Origin: Ditylenchus dipsaci
Lineage: Eukaryota; Nematoda; Chromadorea; Rhabditida; Anguinidae
Reading direction: 5' to 3'
DNA: 64,000 nt
Assembly (NCBI GenBank): GCA_004194705.1
Contig: SADC01000160.1
Location: forward strand, 186,001 to 250,000
Part shown: piece after piece, positions 55,870 to 64,000 of the stretch
Layout of the letters: every line of letters starts with the position of its first letter
Numbering within the stretch: the stretch's first letter is position 1
Program-made: the position numbers and the translations under genes
Notes under the pieces: generated by a model
The model's database searches: none
What the model was told of the DNA's origin: nothing
What the model saw: only the letters and a program-made list of their open reading frames with translations

Positions 55870-56430
55870 TTTTTAAACAAGACTTTATTATTTAGCCTTG
55901 AATATCTTATTTTTTATTGTTTATTATTTTTATTATTGTTTGCAATGTTATGATTTGGAAAAGTGGGAGAAATATGTAAAATCATCCATAATTTACTATG
56001 TCACTAATTTAGCAACTACATTTTCACACCACTAGAGAGATGTAAGTGCAGTAAGATGCCGGAAAGCTTTTAGAATTTCATTCGAAGAATGATAGAAATA
56101 TTTTTTCTCTCTTTTTGCAGAGGTATTTATTAAAATAAAATTCTAATTTTTAAAATCAATTATTTTAGACATAATTTATGGTAACATATACAGTGATTTG
56201 CACAATTTGCAAAATATTTAACCAGTTGCTTCAAAAAATTTTGTATAATCTACAAACAAACTAACAGCTAAGCTGTTTTACTCAATCAACTATTCTAAGT
56301 GTTTATTATTCATTAAAAAATGAGCAGCATTCCTGCTTCAAGCTACTTTTTGACAATTTTTTTTTGATGATAAACTTCATTCATGTGGTTGAGAGTGCTC
56401 AAGTAAATGGTATAACATACTTTTTTCTTG
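55870..56430. other. AT-rich spacer
   Basis: No gene. Runs of ttattatttttattattg at 55915-55940 and long AT stretches. No repeat ends recognised. Confidence 0.35.
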
Positions 56431-56437
56431 ATACAAG

Positions 56438-56656
56438 TTGTCATATCCTCAAGTCAGACCCCCAGCGATAATCTTCTCGCTTTTTTATTATTTACAAAAT
56501 TCATATGTAATAAGAAAATGTGATAGAAATGAGGATTGTGCAACAGGACGAATTTGCAGATGGTCTCAGAACCAACACTTTTTAAAGCTAAGAGCTAATT
56601 TCGGAGGTTTCGTCCGAAGAGGCTGGTGCATGATAAAAGGCAACTTTATAAATTAA
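56438..56656 (+). CDS. small cysteine-rich peptide, partial or single exon
   Basis: The frame has a hydrophobic leader-like part (PPAIIFSLFYYLQNSYV) followed by RKCDRNEDCATGRICRWSQN and later RRGWCMIKG. The C-x5-DC-x4-G-x-C-x..C spacing is like the C-x(n)-C repeats of the peptide at 57982-58272 and of EB-type nematode modules. The reading frame may begin at an acceptor near 56515 rather than at the first ATG. Probably secreted. Function not inferred. Confidence 0.4.
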   Translation: MSYPQVRPPAIIFSLFYYLQNSYVIRKCDRNEDCATGRICRWSQNQHFLKLRANFGGFVRRGWCMIKGNFIN

Positions 56657-56794
56657 AAATTCTTCTGAAATGTTACCGCAACATTATTTTTTCAAGTTTG
56701 TTAAAACTTGGCTCACCAAGAAAGTGTGAGAAAGTGCTACAGTCAAAAGTAATATAACGAATTTTTCGAATTTTAATTAGAATTTTTCACTTAT

Positions 56795-57045
56795 TAACCG
56801 CCACATCAACCATCCACCGGTTGAATAATTTCTGGTTGATCAACCGGTTGATAAAATAATCAACCGGAGTGTTAACTTGTTTAAAAATTGTGGCTTATTT
56901 CAAAGTGATCAAACCTGGTAGCCCACCGGCGAGACTGCTCTGAACACCCCTAAAAGAGTCCTAAATACCCACAAATCACTCGGAAGTGACTCTGATGCAT
57001 AAAAAATAGATTCATGCCAGAATTTTCTTATGCGGTTGCCCCAGT
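56795..57045 (+). repeat. GGTTGATT repeats and hairpin-repeat tail (copy 3)
   Basis: 56795-56940 repeats the ccgccacatcaaccatccac and ggttgatcaaccggttgat words of 8525-8800. 56965-57045 repeats the tail of the 6480 family (acaaatcactcggaagtgac, cttatgcggt.gccccag). That the two repeats sit side by side here suggests they are parts of one larger element. Confidence 0.5.
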
Positions 57046-57229
57046 TAATAAAACTATGTTCAAATTCCATCTTTTAGGGTATGCAGTTACGCTTTTAGGT
57101 TGAATTACTTTGGGGAACCAAGACAAAAAGTCAAATTTTGGCAGAATTTTTTCTCAAAAAATATATTTTTTCAAAGTGTCATAAATGTAAAAAAGTGTCG
57201 TAAAAATAACTTATCTATTGTTTTTAGCA

Positions 57230-57725
57230 TATAAAAATTACTTAGAAGACATCTAAACACTGTTTTTTAATGGGTAAAAAAGCCTCCCCCCTCGCCGAAT
57301 CCAATAAGTGCCCTAAAGGGCACTGGCTTACCGAAGCCTTCGCCTAAAAATAACCCATAAATGACCCCTTCTAACGGGGCTATTTATGAGGCGGAGCAAG
57401 GGTTTTTTTTTGGTTTATTTATGGGTTTGTGAGTTTTTTTTTACAATGAAACATGCATTTTTTACAAAGTTTGAAGGAAGCCGACGACTTGTGTGCCTAG
57501 AAATTTCCTTGATGCATGGCACAGTGGATAAGCGTTAGTGTTTGTTGGCCCATAATGATCCCCCATCTGGTGGCACGCTGGTTTTTTTGATCCTTAGACC
57601 AATGTTTAGGGATAATTTGGCTTTTGACGCCAGATTCGAAATCAGCGACCCAATTACCCTTAGACATTGGTCAAACAAGCCAAACAACTAGCGTGAACAA
57701 GAGGGGTCGAGTCTGCACACCGTTT
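57230..57725 (+). repeat. SINE/MITE-like repeat with pol III-type boxes (copy 2)
   Basis: gacttgtgtgcctagaaatt, then ggcacagtggataagcgtta (A-box-like) and gggtcgagtctgcacacc (B-box-like at about 57705). The middle 57565-57695 is itself a palindrome (ggcacgctggttttt ... ccttagaccaatg / cattggtcaaa ... aactagcgtg). Shares blocks with 48640-48945. Confidence 0.5.
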
Positions 57726-57981
57726 TTGCAGAATTTCACGCTACATTTAAAAATTCCACGTTATTTTTACGAAAAGCGGAAGTTTTAGATTATTTTTTGC
57801 AATATTTTATAAAATTTAATATGGTGATTATATTATAGTATGGTAATTTCGATATAAATTAAGATTATATTATTTAGATAATTATAATAAACTAAGTTTA
57901 TTATTCAATTAATTCTGTCAACATGTCAACATGTTATGCAGTGATTTTCACATAGTAATTATTCCTGTAGATGACATTTTC

Positions 57982-58272
57982 TTATTGAGGTGGGCCTCCC
58001 TTCTGCATGCCTTCCGGTGGAGTCATGCATGTGCCAGTGTGGGGGTTGCAGTGTTGAGGCTCTACACAAACATCAGCGCACACCTTCCTAGCCTCACAGG
58101 CTCCCTTCATGCAAATCTGATCTGCGAAGCAGGCTGGAGTGCAAGGAGTTGGAGTCACACAGCTACCCTGTATACAGAACTGGCCTGTGGCGCAAGGAGA
58201 AGTGCAAGTCTCATGTGGTTGAGCTGACACTACAGCGACCACAACAACCAAGGCGACAATAATCACAGATTG
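57982..58272 (-). CDS. secreted cysteine-repeat protein (three EB-like modules), partial 5'
   Basis: The exon follows a likely acceptor (ttactttaag) at 58273 and ends in TAA at 57982. It opens with a signal-peptide core (VIIVALVVVVAVVSAQ, cut after Ala-Gln or before). Three tandem modules of about 21 residues follow, each C-x3-C-x5-C-x4/5-C: ETCTSPCATGQFCIQGSC, PCTPACFADQICMKGAC and VCADVCVEPQHCNPHTGTC. It ends PPEGMQKGGPPQ. The even spacing predicts two disulfides per module. The start codon must be in an upstream exon not resolved here. Likely an extracellular or defensive/structural peptide; that is inference. The opposite strand is also open but is the mirror of this gene. Confidence 0.7.
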   Translation of the reverse strand, partial: QSVIIVALVVVVAVVSAQPHETCTSPCATGQFCIQGSCVTPTPCTPACFADQICMKGACEARKVCADVCVEPQHCNPHTGTCMTPPEGMQKGGPPQ

Positions 58273-58279
58273 CTTAAAG

Positions 58280-59700
58280 TAAAGTACCGGTTAAATTTGG
58301 GGGAAAAAGTCAAAATGGAGTTATATTTTAAGAGGATATCGTAAAAAAAACTTCAAAGTGTATGCACAATCGGCTCTTTTCGATCATTCAGAAATAGCCA
58401 ACTTGAGATCTGCTTTAAAAGAAGTGTAATCGTGTAGCTAAGAAGAGACAATGCTATAAAATGAGCTATCAATAAAGGAGATATTCTTCTAAAACTGTAG
58501 AACAATTCAACGTATCCGAAATATGATCCTTGCTGCGGGTGTGGCTTCAGATGCAGATTTGAATTCAGATGCAGAGTAGCTCAATTTGTAAGAAGCCTAA
58601 CTTCTAGCTCTATTACTTAGCTTCAAGATTACACCGCATATAAAGGGTTTTACTTTTTTATGTTATTCGCAGAACTTTATTATACAACTAGAACATCAAT
58701 GAAAATAAAAAAATCAGCAAAATTAAGCTTTAGAGCTTATTTTTTAGAATTTCTAATGGGGCAACTTTCCAGATAGACGGGTCAACTTTTAATTCTCTTA
58801 CATTAAAAAAATGATTCTGCAGAATTTCCTAGTGACACAGGTGGTAGAAAAAGAGCCACACTCATTGTTCACAACGCTAAAAGGGGAATACGAGCGCATT
58901 TTTAAACATTAGGGCTGGCAAATTTCTTTGAATCTTTTTTCACTCGTTTTGCGTCAAATCTAATATTGATGACTTCATACTACTTTTAAAAACTAGAATA
59001 AAAGCTTAAAAATCTGGACGAGAACGCGTGTGAAAGTTTGTCGAGAAAAAAAATGCTGGTCGCCTTTTCTCTGTGTAACGGTGAGGTATGCCCCTTTAAG
59101 TCACTTTTTTGATACTTTGTCTAAGCAAAAACTTTTAAGTGAAAAAATTCAAATGGAGTTTGAAAACTCAGTAAACAACGAAAAAAAAGTTCGTGTCAGA
59201 AAAAATGGCTTAACATTGTAGATCGTAGATCCCTCCCGAGATCCTTCTCGAAGTTTACTCTTAAAAAAATTACCATTTTGAGTTGGGAAGAGACTAAGTG
59301 AATATAGTTATATGAAAAGTAGGATATTGTAAACTCGGGCTTTCTACCTATTTATAGTGTTTGGACAACGAAAAAGGTTGATAATAAAGATTAAAATGTG
59401 TTTAATAGGCATGTTGATGTTATTTTTTGTTGAGTAATCCCTATTTCTTTGTTATGTTGATGTTATAAATTGGGCTAGCCCAATTTACGCCGGCTTTGTC
59501 TGTACTTATTATTATTTTGTGCAGTATTATTATTATTATTATTGCGGATATTTCACCACAGAGCAAAATAAAATCGCCTAATTTACTTGATTTTTTATGG
59601 GGAATCCCTGCTATAAACTTATACACAAACATTTAACAAAATAAGATTTTAAATTATTATGAAAGTGATTAGAGAAAGAATTCACGGGCTAAGAAGGAAA
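58280..59700. other. intergenic, no gene recognised
   Basis: AT-rich with a small attattattattatt microsatellite (59520-59540). The segment just above 58273 should hold the first exon and promoter of the cysteine-repeat gene. Confidence 0.4.
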
Positions 59701-59713
59701 CCTCGCGAATTGT

Positions 59714-60350
59714 AGAATTGAATTAGCAAAGTCTGTTAACACCATCTTGTAGAGCGTAGTCGATTTACTTTTTGTAGCCGGAAGGATTTTTCCCATAAAT
59801 CAAAAAAATTGAAAGTTTTTAGCAAAAGAAACATACTAAAATGCCTTGCTTCCCCTTTTGAATTGTTTTTATATTTTTTATACAGGGTGTGTTAATAACT
59901 TTGGAACTTTTTTTTTGGCCATAACTTTTTTCTAGAGCAAAACACGATTCAGCCCTCTGGTTTAACTCTTTTTTGCCCAAATTAAATTTTTTTATGAAGT
60001 CAATAGTTCCATCCCGCTAAGGATCAGCCATTTTTATTTTACTGTTGTAAACAAATTATCACTTCATGCATGTGTGTTTCTCAACAAATCATTTATTCTT
60101 TTACACCAAAACTTGTTAACTTAAATTGGATAATGTCAGGTTGAGTTTTTGGGTACTGTCAGTGTTTGATTTTTGAAACTATAAGCATAAAAGGGTTAAC
60201 GGTCTGGACAGCAAGACCTTTTCCCATATTTCTTTGACTCAAAACTCTCATTTTTTCTTTGGGTGAAAATTCTTCCGGCTACAATAAGTAAATTGACTAT
60301 GTTCTACAAGATAGGACTAACAGATTTTTGTTAATTCAATTTTACAGTTG
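59714..60350. mobile_element. foldback element with cggctaca arms
   Basis: attgtagaattgaattagca ... cttgtagagcgtagtcgatttac ... gtagccggaaggattttt at 59713-59790 is inverted at 60262-60350 (attcttccggctac ... attgactatgttctacaag ... ttaattcaattttacag). The interior starts with acagggtgtgttaataactttgg. No transposase is recognised. Confidence 0.7.
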
Positions 60351-60699
60351 GCGAAGCTCCCTTGTTAGAGCGAGAGCCTTAGTAGTAAAAATTTAGCCTA
60401 AGAGTCATAGGTTTATTTTGACGACTGGCGAAATGTTCGATTCGCATAAATCTAATTGGCAGAATGCAAAAACTGGGAAAGAGTCACTCGAAAAATGTCA
60501 AACTCGCAAAACGAGTCATTCGAATTTGGATAGTTGGCAAAAGCTAGTTTTGAATTTCGTCTTTTTGGAGAAATTACTTCTGACGCATATTTCGTCTCGA
60601 GTTTTTGATTTGAGTAGGAAAAATTGTAGTGTTGGTAGTGTCAAATCGCATTCTCTACAGGATTTCAAGTATAATAGCACGATTTTTTTCATTAAATTT

Positions 60700-60930
60700 T
60701 ATTTCAGGCCATTCAGGTGGATATGCGCCTGACCAGGGGTACCTACCCCAGGTATTGAAGTTGGGATGGGCAAAATATTAATTTTGTTCCTGACAAAGCC
60801 AATTCCATACACAATTTTAAGGAAAAAAATTATTTTTTTATTTTCAAGAATTTTTATTTTTAGGCTATATTAGTGGATATCCACCAAATCAGGTACCTTC
60901 CCCGGATATCGCAGCTCACTATATATATAT
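60700..60930 (+). repeat. 'ggtggatatcc' repeat, second locus
   Basis: Two units (60712-60780 and 60870-60920) carry ggtggatatgcgcctgacca / gtggatatccaccaaatcag and ttgaagttgggatggg. Same repeat as 46520-46720. Confidence 0.5.
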
Positions 60931-61019
60931 AACTAATGCAATGGTTGTGGCAGGAACGACATCCGATTGACAACAGCTCGAAAAATAAGCTCTGAGTCAA
61001 ACAGTATACAAAATCACTC

Positions 61020-61255
61020 ATCTCATTTTCAAAGTGGTGTACACTATTGAGAGGTTTGGCTTTTTAGAGAAATAATTTATAGGCAAATGAAAAACAATCG
61101 GCAAAATCGGAATCCTCACGACATTTGCGGCCAGACTGTCAAAACATAAAAATTAAAAACATAAAAAAAATAGAAAATCGAGCTAAAAAAAGTGTCGGAC
61201 CCTAGACGGGAACGAACTTTCGGGGGTACACTATTGGGAGGTTCGACTGTACAAC
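61020..61255. repeat. diverged relative of the 27202 MITE
   Basis: Ends ggtgtacactattgagaggtttgg and ...cactattgggaggttcgactgtac are partly inverted. The interior shares aatcggcaaaatcggaatcc and aaagtgtcggaccct with 27480-27600. Confidence 0.55.
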
Positions 61256-61309
61256 CAATTTCTTAAAGGGAGGGTGAAAGCTGTTAAGGAGATAGTCTCG
61301 ACACGAAAT

Positions 61310-61825
61310 GATTAAACCAAGTTTTCTGTTTTTCAAATGTGGTTTTAAATCCATATTTTGTAGACAACTTGGCGTTGCAATGTCAGGCAAACTTGTGCAA
61401 AATTAAAAGTTGAATGAGCATCATTTATATCAGAATTTCGAGATTCCTACAAAAAATGCCCTAAAAATCGAAATGGAATGAGAAACGAATCAGCCCCTTT
61501 TCAATGGATTTTTTTCATTTTACATTGCCGTTTTTAAGGCAATTTTTCATGGAATTTCTAAATTCTGTTATCGATAACGCTAATCCAACTTTAAATTTTG
61601 CACAAGTTTGTCTGACATTGCAACATCGAGTTCTCCACAAAATATGCCTCTGAAACCACATTTGAAAAATAAGAGAAATGCGATGAGATAATTTAAAAGA
61701 GGTTATCAAAAAACCGAGATTTTACCTTGGTCCCCCCTGTGGTTTAAACAACAAAATCATGAGGGGGGACCAAAGCAAAATCTCGATTTTTAATAAGCTC
61801 TTCTAAATTATCTCATTACATTTCT
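61310..61825. mobile_element. two nested palindromes around 'ccttggtcccccctg'
   Basis: 61320-61420 (ttttcaaatgtggttttaa ... gcaatgtcaggcaaacttgtgc) is inverted at 61590-61680. Beyond it 61660-61825 is a second palindrome centred near 61752 with aaccgagattttaccttggt / accaaagcaaaatctcgatt arms. The ccttggtcccccctg motif recurs at 28137 and 32864. Confidence 0.6.
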
Positions 61826-61829
61826 TTAA

Positions 61830-62925
61830 GCAAATCAACCACGTTGAGCACGAATCTGCTTCAGAATTTGCATATTGTCAATATAAAAAAAAATTCTCAG
61901 TAAATTTTTCAAAAAGTCCAAATTTCACAGCCACCACTTTACTTCATTTCAGCTTTACTTCCTGTAAAGACAATTTTTTTTGAAAATTCTTTGCATTATT
62001 CGATGCGAAATTAGTAGCGCTTTCAAATAAAAAAAACAAAAGTTTTAGGTAAGCCCTTTATCTTTAATAAAAGTATGTTTTTTAAGTAAAAAATGTATTT
62101 GAAATGCACATTTTTTCATTTAACCACGTAATTCTCACAATTTTCAAAATAACTTGGAGAATATTTTTCTCTACAATGAAAGCGCTGTAAATTCTGCATC
62201 GGATGGTATGTAGTTTGCAAATTAAAGTGGAAAAAATTACTAAGATACCCTTAAAAGAAAATAAAACTGCAATTTTTGAAATTTTCCAACATGACACTTC
62301 TCAAAAGCCCGCATTTTCCACTTATACCCCGTTTTCGAGAATTTCTGTATTTTTCTTGTGTAAAATTTAACGGCGCACCTGATAGCATTTTAAAAAAAAT
62401 TGGTTTTCTCAATTGCGTTCTTCTACAGCCTCTTTTATGCCTACCTTCAGCTTTTGGAAAACCAGTTTTTAAACTAAAATGGCAAAATTCTCTAAGTTTC
62501 AATTTTTTTCTGCCAAAACGATTATGAGCAGAAGATTTAGCTCAATCTCACAATTCAAAGGAGCTATCACACTCTAAAATTGCTTGAGTAAATGACATAG
62601 AACAAACCAGAATTAATAAAAAGGCCATATTTTGAAAAGTTTCATAATAGATTTCTTAAATGGGCGCGTTTTCCAACAACAAGGGCACTTTCTACATAGC
62701 AATCACGCATCAACATACCTAAAACAACATGCTCTACAAGATAGGAGTAAAAAATGCGTCAAAATCCGAGGGAACAAAATTGATAAGGACTTGGTCCAAA
62801 GTTACAGAAAATCACTTTTAATCTTAGAGCTAACACGTGTAAGCCGAAGTCTAAAAACGAGAATAAAACGAGAAAAAATTTTTCATATCCCTGCAGCTAG
62901 AGCTCTATGGCTCACCAAATCTTCT
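61830..62925. other. intergenic, no gene recognised
   Basis: AT-rich. Overlapping frames on both strands near 62251-62527 show no splice or domain signal. Confidence 0.35.
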
Positions 62926-62927
62926 TC

Positions 62928-63175
62928 TACCGTATAACCTCTATTAATTAGGCACCCCTAATTCAAAAAACGTGTTCGTGGCATTGTGTTTTGACCCACT
63001 TTTTGGTCACTTCTCTCAGGCAACTTACCAACCATTTTATAGCTCATCTCACTAGCTACAAAATGAGTGGTAACTTGCTTCAGAGAACTTTCCAAAAAAA
63101 TGGGTGAAAAACACAATGCCACAAACACGATTTTGAACGAGGGGGGGGTGCCTAATTAATAGAGGTTATACGGTA
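62928..63175. mobile_element. MITE with taccgtataacctctatta termini
   Basis: Ends taccgtataacctctattaa and ttaatagaggttatacggta are exact complements, followed by aggcacccc / ggggtgcct. The interior gcaacttaccaaccattttat and aacacgattttgaac are shared with 26236-26530. No ORF. Confidence 0.85.
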
Positions 63176-63745
63176 ACTGCCTTATTTCCTTCAATGTGAG
63201 CCCCTCCAAACTCGTACACCCCTGTTTTTAGAATTTTGCCTTTGGCCTACTTTTTTGCTTAGAAAATAGAAGATTTTTTAGGACATCTGAAAATCAATCA
63301 GGACCATTCAAGATGGTTCAAGAATATTGAGGATGGTCAAGGAGGGTTTTATCATAAATATATTTATGGTGAAGTGTCGTACGCAAATGTCTTGCGTGCA
63401 AATGCCATTGCGCAAGTGTCGCATAATCTTTACAAGGTTGCTATATTTGGAGAAATTTCTTGAAACTGCAACCCTAGCTGAAACTCTGAAACCCCGGAAC
63501 CAACCCAAGGTGACGTTAATTAGAGAATGACGCTAAATCAGTAATATAATCAATCTGCTGAGCACGAAGACAAAAACCTCCGATGAAAATCGAAATCGAA
63601 AGTCATTGCAAAATTTCAAACTCCCTTTGAGACAAAAAGCACTTAAATTTCAAGAAATTCATTATTTGAATATAATGTTGTCTTAAAAGGAATCTAAAGT
63701 TTGACAGTCACTTTCGGTTTCAAAGTAAATTTTTTAAAAAGACCT
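63176..63745. other. intergenic, no gene recognised
   Basis: Frames on both strands at 63308-63530 overlap one another and have no support. Confidence 0.35.
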
Positions 63746-63749
63746 AAAT

Positions 63750-63995
63750 CAGGGTTCTCATGTGTTTGTTTAAAGGTTTGTACTTCATTTATTTAAAGAT
63801 TGCTCAAAGACTTTTTTAAAGATTTGTACTTCATTTAGGACCTCAAATCTTAAGAATTTTTCGGAATTGTAGATCAAAATTTTTATTTTCGGTGCTTAAA
63901 ACTTTAAAAGCACTGCCTAAAATAGCATTTTTCGCCAAAAAATGACTATAATAAGGAAAACATACTTTATTCAAAAAATTTCAGATGAGAACCCT
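63750..63995. mobile_element. hAT-like MITE (CAGGGTTCTCAT termini)
   Basis: Left end cagggttctcatgtg and right end cagatgagaaccctg are inverted. The interior has a local direct repeat (tttgtacttcatttattta / tttgtacttcatttagga). Same terminal CAGGG as 2747 and 23168. It ends just inside the window edge. Confidence 0.7.
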
Positions 63996-64000
63996 GGCCT

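Noticed and set aside
57931..58227. 98-codon plus-strand ORF with Cys/Ala/Trp
   Set aside because: Antisense to the cysteine-repeat gene, which has the signal core and regular spacing.

Overview
The window looks like nuclear DNA of a small-genome invertebrate, most likely a nematode. It is AT-rich, and its introns are short (44-53 nt where both splice sites can be fixed) with GT-AG or GC-AG ends. It carries a eukaryotic tRNA-Asp, a globin-like gene ending in the nematode-style helix pattern, and a short run of TTAGGC, the nematode telomere unit. No single feature proves the phylum, and no species is assigned.

Layout. 1-3.3 kb: no gene recognised, one small hAT-like MITE. 3.3-11.0 kb (minus): one multi-exon gene for a Pro/Ser/Thr-rich protein. 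Its introns hold a tRNA-Asp, a 2 kb nested foldback cluster and a GGTTGATT repeat. 11-22.2 kb: mostly repeat relics with two small putative secreted-protein ORFs. 22.7-24.1 kb: two palindromic MITEs beside a clean two-exon gene (minus). 26.2-33 kb: densely nested foldback elements, a solo piggyBac end, fragments of CTGG-rich DNA, an 813-bp repeat and a GGTAAAG-type array in a transposon-like unit. 34.3-36.1 kb (plus): a five-exon leucine-rich-repeat (F-box/LRR-like) gene. 36.2-42.4 kb: the most unusual block. A decayed Ty3/gypsy Gag and reverse transcriptase and a UPF1-like SF1 helicase are all saturated with CCAG on their coding strand, with the bias flipping at two palindromic junctions. 42.5-45.6 kb: hAT and piggyBac remnants. 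45.6-46.4 kb: second copy of the 813-bp repeat. 47-50.2 kb: MITEs and tRNA/SINE-like repeats. 50.6-54.7 kb (plus): globin-like gene, a kinase P-loop relic and a two-exon gene of unknown family. 55.0-55.9 kb: a Tc1/mariner-type transposase remnant in a TIR element and an orphan exon. 56.4-58.3 kb: two cysteine-rich peptide genes around SINE/MITE sequence. 59.7-64 kb: foldback elements and no convincing gene.

Most ORFs longer than 60 codons here are chance or lie inside palindromic transposons. Several real coding stretches carry isolated 1-2 nt frame breaks, some at homopolymers. This suggests residual assembly indels in host genes as well as true decay in transposon relics. Exon ends were chosen by splice consensus and phase agreement, not by transcript data.
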